From UBA1081 sp045636025 (GTDB lineage Bacteria > Bacillota > Clostridia > Oscillospirales > Acutalibacteraceae), in NCBI GenBank assembly GCA_045636025.1, contig JAZTWP010000096.1, positions 1-49,267 of the forward strand: 49,267 nucleotides of DNA. The letters run 5' to 3'. The position numbers and the translations under genes were made by a program. Shown one piece after another: positions 1-8,265 of the stretch (the first letter of the stretch is position 1; every line of letters starts with the position of its first letter). The notes under the pieces were generated by a model. The model saw only the letters and a list, made by a program, of their open reading frames with translations, was not told the origin of the DNA and did no database searches.

Positions 1-1
1 T

Positions 2-361
2 GATATTGCACTTGAAAACGGGTGCAATAAGGTGGCTCTGGGGCATCATATGGATGATGCGGTTGAGACATTTTTTATGAATCTTTTAAAGGGCGGAAAC
101 ATCAGCAGTTTTTTTCCTGTTACATATATGTCAAGGAAAAACCTTTACATCATAAGACCCATGGTTTTGGCTTCAGAGAGCCTTGTAGCGGGTGCTGTAA
201 AGCATTTTAACTTGCCTGTTGAGAAGAGTAAATGTCCCATGGATAAAACAAGTGAAAGAGAAAAAACAAAAGACCTTGTGAAGATGCTTAATAAGGATTA
301 TCCTCAGCTTCGTGAAAAAGTTATCGGTGCAATGCAAAGAAGGGGTATTGACAACTGGTAA
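2..361 (+). CDS. TtcA/TilS-like tRNA sulfurtransferase (3' part)
   Basis: This is the C-terminal part of an ATP-pyrophosphatase-fold tRNA thiolation or lysidine-type protein; the 5' end lies outside the window. The frame is open from base 2. The GHHMDDAVETFFMNLL stretch is characteristic of the TtcA group, which makes 2-thiocytidine in tRNA, and the C-terminal part (CPMDKTSEREKTK) also fits that group. The N-terminal PP-loop and any CxxC cluster motif cannot be seen. A GTG at base 32 lies inside the conserved domain and is not the real start. No terminator separates it from the next gene, which has its own promoter. TtcA family is likely; the exact substrate base is inferred. Confidence 0.8.
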   Translation, partial: DIALENGCNKVALGHHMDDAVETFFMNLLKGGNISSFFPVTYMSRKNLYIIRPMVLASESLVAGAVKHFNLPVEKSKCPMDKTSEREKTKDLVKMLNKDYPQLREKVIGAMQRRGIDNW

Positions 362-396
362 AATAATTGTTGGTAAATTTAATTTTTTAAATACTC

Positions 397-425
397 TTGA
401 ATAATATAAATAACTATGTTATAAT
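397..425 (+). promoter_or_regulatory. Sigma-A-type promoter for the apgM-like operon
   Basis: TTGAAT at 397-402, a 17-base spacer and a perfect TATAAT at 420-425. A transcript starting near base 432 would have a leader of roughly 28 bases carrying the GGAG at 446-449. It lies in the only spacer between the tRNA thiolase gene and the apgM-like gene. Confidence 0.7.
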
Positions 426-459
426 ATCTTGAAAAATATTTTTTTGGAGATGACAAAAT

Positions 460-1668
460 TTGAAATATCTTGTTGTTTTATATGACGGTATGGCAGACTA
501 TCCCGTACCTGAGCTTGACGGCAAAACTCCGATGGAAGTTGCCGATAAACCTAATTTCGATAAACTCGGTATGAAAGGAACTGTAGGTATTGTAAAGACA
601 GTTGCAGATTCACTCAAACCCGGCAGCGACGTTGCAAACCTCAGCGCGCTCGGTTATGATGCTGAAAAGTGCTACACAGGCAGAAGTCCTCTTGAAGCTG
701 TAAGCATCGGTGTTGACCTTGCTGATGACGATGTGACAATGCGTTGTAATGTTGTTACTCTTTCTGATGAAGATAATTATGAAGACAAGACTATGATTGA
801 CTATTCTGCAGGTGACATTTCATCAGAAGATGCTGCAGAAATTATCAAAACTGTTGAAGAGCATTTCGGAAATGATATTTATAAGTTCTACAACGGTGTT
901 GCATACAGACATTGCCTTGTATGGCACGGAGGTACAACAGATCTTGGTGATATGACACCACCCCATGATATTTCAGGCAGAGTTATCGGCGAATATCTTT
1001 CAAAGAGCGAAAATGCAAAAGAACTTATCGCTATGATGAAAGAAAGCTATGAGCTTCTCAAGGATCATCCCGTAAATAAGAGACGAATTTCAGAGGGAAA
1101 GCGTCCTGCAAACTCAATCTGGCTGTGGGGTGAAGGTACAAAACCCGATCTTGAATCATTTGAAGAGAAGTTCGGTCTTAAAGGTAGTATCATTTCTGCT
1201 GTTGACCTTCTTAAAGGCATCGGTGGCTGTGCAAAGATGAATACTCCCGATGTTCCCGGTGCAACAGGCTATATTGACACAAATTTTGACGGTAAGGCTC
1301 AGACAGCAGTCAAGGAATTCAGAAACGGTCAGGATTTTGTTTATATTCACATTGAAGCTCCCGATGAATGCGGTCACAGACACGAACCCGAAAATAAGGT
1401 CAAATCAATTGAAATTATTGATAAAAAGGTTCTTCCCGTTGTTATTGAAGAGCTTGAAAAATACGATGATTACAAGATTATGATTCTTCCCGATCATCCC
1501 ACACCTCTTGTTACAATGACTCATGCAAGAGATCCCGTTCCCTTTATGATTTATCATAAGAACGGTGAAAAACAGGGTGTTGATACTGTTAATGAGCAGA
1601 CAGCAAAAGACACCGGTATTTACTTCGCAAGCGGTGTTGAGCTTATGAAATACTTTCTTGGCAAATAA
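460..1668 (+). CDS. apgM: ApgM-family phosphoglycerate mutase-like protein, candidate homoserine kinase
   Basis: A 402-residue alkaline-phosphatase-superfamily protein of the cofactor-independent, archaeal-type phosphoglycerate mutase (ApgM) family. The metal and active-site signatures are present: YDGMADYP near residue 8, the candidate catalytic serine in PGSDVANLSALGYD (residues 54-67), IEAPDECGH, and LPDHPTP followed by THARDPVPF. The start is TTG at 460, with GGAG at 446-449. A bacterial clade of about 400 residues in this family has been proposed, from gene neighbourhood, to be homoserine kinase (TIGR02535-type). Here the next gene, 14 bases downstream, is O-acetylhomoserine sulfhydrylase and thrC lies 17 kb away, which favours homoserine phosphorylation over glycolysis. 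The family is certain; the substrate is inferred. Confidence 0.88.
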   Translation: MKYLVVLYDGMADYPVPELDGKTPMEVADKPNFDKLGMKGTVGIVKTVADSLKPGSDVANLSALGYDAEKCYTGRSPLEAVSIGVDLADDDVTMRCNVVTLSDEDNYEDKTMIDYSAGDISSEDAAEIIKTVEEHFGNDIYKFYNGVAYRHCLVWHGGTTDLGDMTPPHDISGRVIGEYLSKSENAKELIAMMKESYELLKDHPVNKRRISEGKRPANSIWLWGEGTKPDLESFEEKFGLKGSIISAVDLLKGIGGCAKMNTPDVPGATGYIDTNFDGKAQTAVKEFRNGQDFVYIHIEAPDECGHRHEPENKVKSIEIIDKKVLPVVIEELEKYDDYKIMILPDHPTPLVTMTHARDPVPFMIYHKNGEKQGVDTVNEQTAKDTGIYFASGVELMKYFLGK

Positions 1669-1682
1669 AGGAGAAAATAAAA

Positions 1683-2957
1683 ATGGCTAATTACAAAATA
1701 GATACATTATGTATTCAGGCAGGTTACAAACCCAAGAGCGGTGAACCCAGAGTTCTTCCTATCTGTCAGAGCACAACTTTCAAATATGATACAAGTGCCG
1801 ATATGGCAAAGCTTTTTGACCTTGAACCCGGCTATATGTATACACGTCTTGCAAACCCCACAAGTGACGCTGTTGCCGCAAAGATCACAGCTCTTGAAGG
1901 CGGTGTGGCAGGTGTTCTTACATCATCAGGTCAGGCTGCTAATTTCTTTGCACTTATCAATATTATGGGTGCAGGTGATCATTTCATCAGTGCTGCAACA
2001 ATTTACGGCGGTACATTCAACCTTTTCAATGTTACAATGAGAAAAATCGGTATTGATGTAACATTTGTTGATCCCAACTGTTCAGAAGAAGAACTTCAGG
2101 CTGCATTCAAACCCAATACAAAGGCTGTTTTCGGAGAAACAATTGCTAATCCCTCACTTGATATTTTTGATATCGAAAAGTTTGCAAAGGTTGCACACGC
2201 AAACGGTGTACCTCTTATTATTGACAATACTTTTCCCACTCCCATCAACTGCAGACCTTTTGAATTCGGTGCTGATATTGTTACTCATTCAACCACAAAG
2301 TATATGGAAGGTCATGCATCAACAATCGGTGGTTGCGTTGTTGACAGCGGTAATTTCGATTGGGAACAGAATGATAAATTCCCGGGTCTTACAACTCCCG
2401 ATGAAAGTTATCACGGTGCTGTTTATACAAAGGATTTCGGTAAAGCAGGTTATGTTACAAAGATTGTTGCACAGCTTCTTCGTGACTACGGCTCAACACC
2501 TTCTCCTCAGAATGCATTCTATCTCAATGTTGGTCTTGAAACACTTGCTCTCCGTATGGAAAGACATTGTCAGAATGCTCAGAAGGTCGCTGAATATCTT
2601 GAAGCAAATGATAAAATTGCATGGGTAAATTATCCCGGACTTCCTTCAAACAAGTATTATGAAAGAGCAAAGAAATATATGCCCAACGGAACTTGCGGTG
2701 TTGTTTCTTTCGGTGTCAAGGGCGGCAGAGATGCAGCAGAGAAGTTTATGAACTCTCTTGAACTTGCAGCTATCGTTACTCACGTTGCCGATGCAAGAAC
2801 TTGTGTTCTTCACCCCGCATCATCAACTCACAGACAGCTCAGCGATAAAGAACTTGCAGAGTGTGGCGTTTCTCCTGATCTTGTAAGATTTTCAGTTGGT
2901 ATTGAAAATGTTGAAGATATTATCAATGACATTCAGCAGGCTCTCGATAAAATCTGA
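1683..2957 (+). CDS. metY: O-acetylhomoserine sulfhydrylase
   Basis: A 424-residue Cys/Met-metabolism PLP enzyme of the MetY type, making homocysteine from O-acetylhomoserine and sulfide in the cytoplasm. The N-terminal TLCIQAGY, the YTRLANPT substrate and cofactor motif near residue 53, TSSGQAA, and the PLP lysine in THSTTKYMEGHA (Lys206) are all visible. Length is normal for MetY and longer than cystathionine gamma-synthase. AAGGAG about 8 bases upstream supports the ATG at 1683. It is probably co-transcribed with the apgM-like gene, and together they draw on homoserine at the branch between methionine and threonine. A role as methionine gamma-lyase is possible but less likely at this length. 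Confidence 0.93.
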   Translation: MANYKIDTLCIQAGYKPKSGEPRVLPICQSTTFKYDTSADMAKLFDLEPGYMYTRLANPTSDAVAAKITALEGGVAGVLTSSGQAANFFALINIMGAGDHFISAATIYGGTFNLFNVTMRKIGIDVTFVDPNCSEEELQAAFKPNTKAVFGETIANPSLDIFDIEKFAKVAHANGVPLIIDNTFPTPINCRPFEFGADIVTHSTTKYMEGHASTIGGCVVDSGNFDWEQNDKFPGLTTPDESYHGAVYTKDFGKAGYVTKIVAQLLRDYGSTPSPQNAFYLNVGLETLALRMERHCQNAQKVAEYLEANDKIAWVNYPGLPSNKYYERAKKYMPNGTCGVVSFGVKGGRDAAEKFMNSLELAAIVTHVADARTCVLHPASSTHRQLSDKELAECGVSPDLVRFSVGIENVEDIINDIQQALDKI

Positions 2958-2975
2958 TATAAATGAGGAATATAT

Positions 2976-5003
2976 ATGAAAATAATCACTAAGCGTTTTC
3001 TTGCGGTGTTGTTATCTGCAATAATGCTTATAGCTGTGGCAGTGCAGACTTCTGCTGCAAACTCACAGGGTTTTGATTATGAAATAATATCAGGAAGCAC
3101 AAGTGTCAGAATTACAGGTTACAACGGTCTTGAAGCAAATGTTGTAATACCCGATATTCTTGACGGCAGAACAGTTGTTGAAATCGGCAGCGGAGCGTTT
3201 GCAGGGCATACAGGCATAAGAAGTGTTACTGTGTCTTCAAATGTATTGAGAATTATGAAAGAAGCTTTCAGTGAATGCACTTCACTTGAGAGTGCTGTCA
3301 TTCCCGCTTCTGTTTCATCAATCGGCGACTCTGCTTTTTCTGATTGTACAGCACTAAAAGATGTAACAATCAGTTCGGCTTACACTTCTGTCGGTTATTA
3401 CGCATTTGAAGGTTGTTCATCGCTTGAAAATATTACAATTCCTTCTTCAAAAATCGGTTATGCCGCATTCAGAGGTTGTAGTTCTCTTTCAACAATAAAA
3501 CTTCTTGATTCTGTTCAGTCTGTCGGCAGATATGCTTTTGATTCAACAGCCTGGTATAAGTCTCAGCCTGATGGTGTTCTGACACTCGGTAAGGTTGTTT
3601 ACGGTATTAAAGGTAATACTGATTCTGTCGTTATTCCTGACGGTATGAAATGTATCGCTGACTATGCATTTTCAGGTTCAACAATTTCGTCTGTAGTTAT
3701 TCCTGACGGAATGTATTATATCGGAAGTTATGCATTTTCAGATACTTCTGAACTTGATTATATTTCAGTTCCTGACAGTATTATAAGTATCGGTACAAAG
3801 GCTTTCGGATATCAAAACAATGCCGTTGTTGATGATTTTACAGTTTACTGTTACTCTGATTCAACTGCATATGTATGGTCTGAAAATAACAACTTGACAA
3901 CAGAACTGATTGATGATTGTACTCATGTTTTTTCAGATTGGGAAGTTACGCTTGAGCCGGATTGTGTTGAAGTGGGCTCAAAATTCCACAGATGTATAAG
4001 ATGTAACTTTGCTGAACAGGAAAATATTGATGCTAACGGTCATAACTGGAGCGGATGGATAACAATCAGTGAACTTTCCTGCACAACAGATGGTGTAAAG
4101 AGAAGAACTTGTACTGTCTGCGGTATCACAGATGATGATATAAAACTCACAAGCGGTCATAGCTGGGGAGAATGGACTGTAACAAAAGAACCTGATTGCG
4201 TGAATCAGGGTGAAAGAAGCCATATTTGTACTGTCTGCGGTGACGAAAAATCAGAGAAAACAGAATCTGTGGGTCACAAGTGGATCGTAAATGATTCAAC
4301 GGACTCTGAAGGCTGGATTGTTGCCGTAAAACCGACTTGTGATGAAGTCGGCACCAAGTCCAGAATATGTTCTGTGTGTGATACAACAGACAATATCGCT
4401 ATTGCTGTTACAGGTCATAAAACAGATGAATGGACAGTTGTTAAAGACCCCACTGCTGTTACAAAAGGTGAAAAACAGGGCGTGTGTAAAATTTGCGGAG
4501 ATGTTTTCTCCGAATCCATACCCACCATCAGTGAAACAATGCCTGATGACGTAAAAATGCTTATGCTTTCAGATAGCTCAAAACTTACATTCAATACAAA
4601 CAGAACTTGCGTCTTTGGTGTGAAAGCAGGCACAACAGTTAATGAGCTTAAAATGGAGTTTATGTATCCCGGACACATTCTTGTTACTGATGCAACTCCC
4701 ACACAGCTCGAAGGTAATGCAAAAGTAGGCACAGGAAACTTCCTTTTCCTTATTAAATTTGACAAGGAATCAGGTGTGAGTGTGCCTATTGATACAACTT
4801 GTGTTGTCATCAAAGGCGACCTCAACGGTGACGGCAATGTCAATGCTTCTGATGCAAGAGAAGCTCTCAGGGCATCTGCACAGCTCATACAGCTTGGCAG
4901 TCCTTATTTCCTTGCAGGTGACCTCGATTCAGACGGCAAGGTGACTGCTGTTGAAGCCAGAAAAATTCTTCGCGTGGCATCTAAAATAGATAGTTTTGAA
5001 TAA
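2976..5003 (+). CDS. Secreted BspA-type LRR protein with His/Cys repeats and C-terminal dockerin
   Basis: A 675-residue secreted protein. Residues 1-28 are a signal peptide (basic start, hydrophobic core, TSAAN cleavage region). Residues about 35-305 are BspA-type leucine-rich repeats, seen as recurring IGxxAF, LxxVxIPxxV and GCSSL units. Residues 315-516 hold five modules of about 40 residues with GHxW..W...P.C...G...R.C..C. Residues about 520-612 are a beta-rich pre-dockerin domain. Residues 613-675 carry two EF-hand-like dockerin repeats, GDLNGDGNVNASDA and GDLDSDGKVTAVEA. Type I dockerins bind cohesins, so the protein probably docks on a cell-surface or cellulosome-like scaffold, with the LRR part exposed for binding. 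It follows metY by 18 bases without an obvious promoter and ends at a strong terminator. Confidence 0.85.
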   Translation: MKIITKRFLAVLLSAIMLIAVAVQTSAANSQGFDYEIISGSTSVRITGYNGLEANVVIPDILDGRTVVEIGSGAFAGHTGIRSVTVSSNVLRIMKEAFSECTSLESAVIPASVSSIGDSAFSDCTALKDVTISSAYTSVGYYAFEGCSSLENITIPSSKIGYAAFRGCSSLSTIKLLDSVQSVGRYAFDSTAWYKSQPDGVLTLGKVVYGIKGNTDSVVIPDGMKCIADYAFSGSTISSVVIPDGMYYIGSYAFSDTSELDYISVPDSIISIGTKAFGYQNNAVVDDFTVYCYSDSTAYVWSENNNLTTELIDDCTHVFSDWEVTLEPDCVEVGSKFHRCIRCNFAEQENIDANGHNWSGWITISELSCTTDGVKRRTCTVCGITDDDIKLTSGHSWGEWTVTKEPDCVNQGERSHICTVCGDEKSEKTESVGHKWIVNDSTDSEGWIVAVKPTCDEVGTKSRICSVCDTTDNIAIAVTGHKTDEWTVVKDPTAVTKGEKQGVCKICGDVFSESIPTISETMPDDVKMLMLSDSSKLTFNTNRTCVFGVKAGTTVNELKMEFMYPGHILVTDATPTQLEGNAKVGTGNFLFLIKFDKESGVSVPIDTTCVVIKGDLNGDGNVNASDAREALRASAQLIQLGSPYFLAGDLDSDGKVTAVEARKILRVASKIDSFE

Positions 5004-5010
5004 AAAATAT

Positions 5011-5044
5011 CCGGCGGATACATTATGTATCTGCCGGTTTTTTT
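5011..5044. terminator. Bidirectional rho-independent terminator
   Basis: An 11-bp stem (5011-5021 with 5027-5037, one G-U pair) around the loop ATTAT. It is followed by seven T on the plus strand and preceded by an A-run that serves the minus strand. It sits between the convergent dockerin and U32 genes. Confidence 0.9.
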
Positions 5045-5046
5045 CA

Positions 5047-6255
5047 TTATAGTCTTTTTCTTAAAATATCACCTGGATAAAGCTTTTCCGAGCAGCTTAT
5101 GCTCAGTTTTTCCTGAGGAAGGTGAGCAGTTTCTCTGTCGTTACCGTTTTTATCTATGATGCTTTCAACGGTAAATCTCTTGCCTGATGAATGTGGAGAG
5201 AGAATCTCAAGTTTGTCACCAACAGAGAATCTGTTTCGCATTTCAACGGTATATCTGCCATTGCCTTCGTCATTAAGTACCATTGCAATGAATTTGCAGC
5301 TTTGATGATAGAGGCCGTCATTGTTATGATCGTATTTGAGAGCACCGAAATAGAAGCCTGTTGAATAGGGACGGTGACTTGCGCATTCGAGCTCATACTT
5401 TATCTGTTCAATTGATGCAGTACCGTTCATTCGCTGTCTGTATGCATTTGTAACAGTTGCAACGTAGTAGGGGGATTTCATTCTTCCTTCTATCTTGAAA
5501 GAGATAACACCAGCCTCTGCAATTTCATCAAGAAACTCAATACTGCAAAGGTCGTGAGAGCTGAGAATTGCAGATGTTCCGTTTTCTTCAATTACTGTAA
5601 AGTGCTGTTCAGGTCTTTTTTCTTCAACAATGTTGTACATCCATCTGCAGGGCTGTGTACATTCACCGTGATTACCGCTTTTACCTGAAAGATAAGAACT
5701 TATAAGACATCTGCCTGAGTATGACATGCACATTGCACCGTGAACAAAAGCTTCAATCTCAAGGTCTTTAGGAGTTTTTGCTCTGAGTTCACGTATTTCT
5801 TCAAGAGTCATTTCTCTGCCGAGAACAACTCTTTCCGCACCGAGATTATAGTACATTTCTGCTGTTTTATAATTCTGTATATTTGCCTGAGTGCTGATGT
5901 GTACCGGTAAATCCGGTGCTGCAGATTTCATTGTTACTACAGAACCGAGATCTGAAACAATTGCTCCGTCAACACCTGCTGCCTGAAGAAAACGTGCATA
6001 ATCGGGGAGTCTTTCGATTTCATTGTTTGTTGCAAAACAATTTACAGTGATATATATTTTTTTCCCGAGTCCGTGAACAAGCTGGGCAGCCTTAAGAATG
6101 CTTTCTTCGGAAAAACCTGCATTGTCAGAACGCAGCTGCATAAAAGGTCCGCCTGCATAAACAGCATCTGCACCGAAGTGAAGAGCTGTTTTAAGACTTT
6201 CAAAACTTCCTGCGGGGCAGAGAAGTTCACAACCTGAAAAAATATTATTCATCAT
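5047..6255 (-). CDS. U32 family peptidase / tRNA hydroxylation-type protein
   Basis: A 402-residue U32 protein. It has an N-terminal ELLCPAGSFESLKTALHFGA, the family signature EAFVHGAMCMSYSGRC (residues 168-183) and nearby cysteines (GECTQPCRW) that match the iron-sulfur ligands of bacterial U32 proteins. Family members named collagenase or PrtC are now often linked to RNA base hydroxylation (TrhP/RlhA), so peptidase activity should not be assumed. The frame stays open upstream to 6327, but the start is placed at the ATG at 6255. That ATG overlaps the stop of a 33-residue ORF as ATGA, has no strong Shine-Dalgarno of its own, and gives the normal family N-terminus. Translation is therefore probably coupled to the small upstream gene. 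Confidence 0.88.
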   Translation of the reverse strand: MMNNIFSGCELLCPAGSFESLKTALHFGADAVYAGGPFMQLRSDNAGFSEESILKAAQLVHGLGKKIYITVNCFATNNEIERLPDYARFLQAAGVDGAIVSDLGSVVTMKSAAPDLPVHISTQANIQNYKTAEMYYNLGAERVVLGREMTLEEIRELRAKTPKDLEIEAFVHGAMCMSYSGRCLISSYLSGKSGNHGECTQPCRWMYNIVEEKRPEQHFTVIEENGTSAILSSHDLCSIEFLDEIAEAGVISFKIEGRMKSPYYVATVTNAYRQRMNGTASIEQIKYELECASHRPYSTGFYFGALKYDHNNDGLYHQSCKFIAMVLNDEGNGRYTVEMRNRFSVGDKLEILSPHSSGKRFTVESIIDKNGNDRETAHLPQEKLSISCSEKLYPGDILRKRL

Positions 6256-6353
6256 AATGCTGCTGCCACTGCTGAAAGTAAGATTGATATTACACCCAGT
6301 ACCATAAGTGCTGCAAGTACAATACAAAGAATTTTAGTGAATTTTCTGTTCAT
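6252..6353 (-). CDS. 33-residue single-pass membrane peptide
   Basis: A short ORF between the phosphohexomutase and U32 genes. It encodes 33 residues: a basic start (MNRKFTK), then one hydrophobic segment of about 24 residues rich in Leu, Val, Ile and Ala, ending AVAAAL. The reading is supported by a good AAAGGAT Shine-Dalgarno 9-10 bases upstream of the ATG, a short 16-base gap from the preceding gene, and an ATGA overlap with the U32 start. It could be a functional membrane microprotein or a translational-coupling leader for U32. I recognise no family. It resembles a signal peptide without a mature domain, but the frame stops before U32. Confidence 0.65.
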   Translation of the reverse strand: MNRKFTKILCIVLAALMVLGVISILLSAVAAAL

Positions 6354-6369
6354 TTTTAACATCCTTTAA

Positions 6370-8091
6370 TTAGTCTATTCCCATTATTTTCTTGATGCTG
6401 TCTGCAAAAACATCTGTCTGCTTTTCAGCATTTTCTCTTGAATCTGAGTGGGAAGTGATATAGATTTTGATTTTGGGCTCTGTGCCTGAAGGTCTTACAA
6501 CAACCTTATTATCGTCTTCCATTGCAAATGACAATACGTTGGAAGAAGGAAGATCAATTTTTTCTGTATTACCTGTAAGCACGTCTGTTGCTTTGCTTTC
6601 AAGGTAATCTGAAACCTTTGTTACTTTCACTCCGCCTATTTCTGCAGGAGGTGTAACACGCAGAGAATTCATCATTTCTGCCATCTTCTTCATGCCGTCT
6701 GCACCTTCAAAACCAAAGTTGAGAAGCGTATTAAGATACATGCCGTGCTTTTCGTAAAGACCGTTCATAACATCAACAAGTGTCTTGCCCTGGGTCTTGT
6801 AATAAGCAGCCATTTCAATGATAATCATTGCCGCATTGACGGCATCCTTATCTCTTGCGTGAGTACCTGTAAGATAACCGTAGCTTTCCTCAAGACCGAG
6901 TTCATAACGGTCTTCTTCGCCTTTTTCTTTAAGCTGTTCAATGAGTTCACCGATATATTTGAATCCTGTGAGAAGATCAAATACTTCAGCATTATATTCT
7001 TTTGCAATAGCTCTGATAAGCTCAGTTGTAACGATTGTTTTAACAACAGCGGGATTCTCACAGAGAGTTCCTTTTGCTTTCTTTCTTGACAGAATGTACT
7101 CAGTAAGCATACAACCTACTTCATTACCTGTCATAAGCTTATATTCGCCGTCGTGACGCACAGCAATACCTACACGGTCACAATCAGGGTCAGTTGCAAG
7201 CATAATATCTGCAGGGAAATCTTCAGTGAGTTTCATACCTTCTTCAAACACCTGCTGAATTTCAGGGTTGGGGAAAGGACAAGTGGGGAAGTTTCCGTCT
7301 GGCTTTTCCTGAGTAAGAACAATCTTAAGGTTTTTTACGCCTATTTTTTTGAGGATTGTCTTGACGGGCTTGTTTCCTGTACCGTTAAGGGGAGAGTATA
7401 TAACTTTGAGGTCTGCTTTTTTGCAGATTCCTTTTTCAATCTGACGAGAAAGTACATCTGCGTAAAAATCATCAATAAGCCAGTCTTCAATAAAATCGAC
7501 CATTTCCTCAGCAAGCGCATCATCAAATGTCATATATTTTACATCATTGAAAATGTCAACTTTGCTGATGTAATCATAAGTTTTCTTTGCACCTTCGTCG
7601 GTCATCTGATACCCCTTTGAGTCATAACATTTGTAACCGTTGTATTTTGAAGGATTGTGGCTTGCTGTGATAACTATACCTGAACTGCAATGAAGACGCA
7701 TAACTGCATATGATATCATAGGAGTTGGCATAAGTTCAGGATAAATATAGACTTTGATACCGTTTGCTGCAAGAACACCTGCTGCTGTTTCTGCAAAAAG
7801 CTGTGATTTGATTCGTGAATCATAACCGATTGCAACTGACGGTTCTTCAAATTCATTGTTAAGATAGTCAGCAAGACCTTGTGTTGCCTGAGCTACTGTA
7901 TAGACATTCATTCTGTTTGTACCTGCACCGATAACACCTCTGAGACCGCCTGTGCCGAATTCAAGACTTCTGTAAAATCTGTCAAGAATTTCTGCATCAT
8001 TGCCTTTAATGCTTTCGAGTTCGTTAATAAGATCAGGATCATTGACTGCGTTTTCAAGCCAGAGCTCATATAAAGAATTGTAATCTGCCAT
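6370..8091 (-). CDS. pgcA: Phospho-sugar mutase (phosphoglucomutase/phosphomannomutase)
   Basis: A 573-residue alpha-D-phosphohexomutase interconverting glucose-1-P and glucose-6-P, or mannose phosphates, in the cytoplasm. The catalytic phosphoserine is Ser144 in TASHNPSKYNGYK; the Mg loop is DPDCDR (301-306); the C-terminal phosphate-binding loop is RPSGTEPKIKI. The N-terminal FGTGGLRG is typical of the long Firmicutes PgcA type. An AAAAGGATG Shine-Dalgarno precedes ATG 8091. It is the first gene of a minus-strand transcript with its own promoter, followed by the 33-residue peptide and the U32 gene. It probably supplies sugar phosphates for glycogen or envelope polymers; the exact sugar preference cannot be read from sequence. 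Confidence 0.93.
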   Translation of the reverse strand: MADYNSLYELWLENAVNDPDLINELESIKGNDAEILDRFYRSLEFGTGGLRGVIGAGTNRMNVYTVAQATQGLADYLNNEFEEPSVAIGYDSRIKSQLFAETAAGVLAANGIKVYIYPELMPTPMISYAVMRLHCSSGIVITASHNPSKYNGYKCYDSKGYQMTDEGAKKTYDYISKVDIFNDVKYMTFDDALAEEMVDFIEDWLIDDFYADVLSRQIEKGICKKADLKVIYSPLNGTGNKPVKTILKKIGVKNLKIVLTQEKPDGNFPTCPFPNPEIQQVFEEGMKLTEDFPADIMLATDPDCDRVGIAVRHDGEYKLMTGNEVGCMLTEYILSRKKAKGTLCENPAVVKTIVTTELIRAIAKEYNAEVFDLLTGFKYIGELIEQLKEKGEEDRYELGLEESYGYLTGTHARDKDAVNAAMIIIEMAAYYKTQGKTLVDVMNGLYEKHGMYLNTLLNFGFEGADGMKKMAEMMNSLRVTPPAEIGGVKVTKVSDYLESKATDVLTGNTEKIDLPSSNVLSFAMEDDNKVVVRPSGTEPKIKIYITSHSDSRENAEKQTDVFADSIKKIMGID

Positions 8092-8127
8092 AAACTGTCA
8101 TCCTTTTCAAAAAATAATTCATTTTAT

Positions 8128-8155
8128 ATTATATACTATTTTTATGCAATTGCAA
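8128..8155 (-). promoter_or_regulatory. Promoter for pgcA operon
   Basis: Read on the minus strand: TTGCAA (8155-8150), a 16-base spacer and a perfect TATAAT (8133-8128). It lies about 37 bases before the pgcA ATG, in the spacer shared with the divergent yifB gene. Confidence 0.65.
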
Positions 8156-8205
8156 ATGTTTTTTGCAAATAAATTATAATATTCACGGTAATTTTTTTTA
8201 ATTTC

Positions 8206-8234
8206 TTGACAAATAAAATGTGATGATGTATTAT
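8206..8234 (+). promoter_or_regulatory. Strong sigma-A promoter for yifB
   Basis: A perfect TTGACA (8206-8211), a 17-base spacer and TATTAT (8229-8234). Transcription would begin near 8241. That leaves too little leader for the ATG at 8248 and favours initiation at 8266 or 8269. Confidence 0.8.
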
Positions 8235-8265
8235 TGAAAAGGAACAAATGTTCATTGAGGTGAAA

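Noticed and set aside
3918..4523. Tandem repeats considered as a CRISPR array
   Set aside because: The repeats are in-frame protein modules of about 120 bases with diverged DNA, not identical short repeats with unique spacers.
4415..4888. A 157-codon minus-strand frame inside the dockerin gene
   Set aside because: Antisense shadow of a repeat-rich coding region; low-complexity Ser/Thr composition and no start signal.
5047..6327. Extended N-terminus of the U32 protein from 6327
   Set aside because: The extra 24 residues do not resemble the family, have no Shine-Dalgarno, and overlap a better-supported small ORF in another frame.
7153..7620. A 155-codon plus-strand frame opposite pgcA
   Set aside because: No Shine-Dalgarno or family resemblance, and it lies wholly inside a certain gene; it is a frame shadow.
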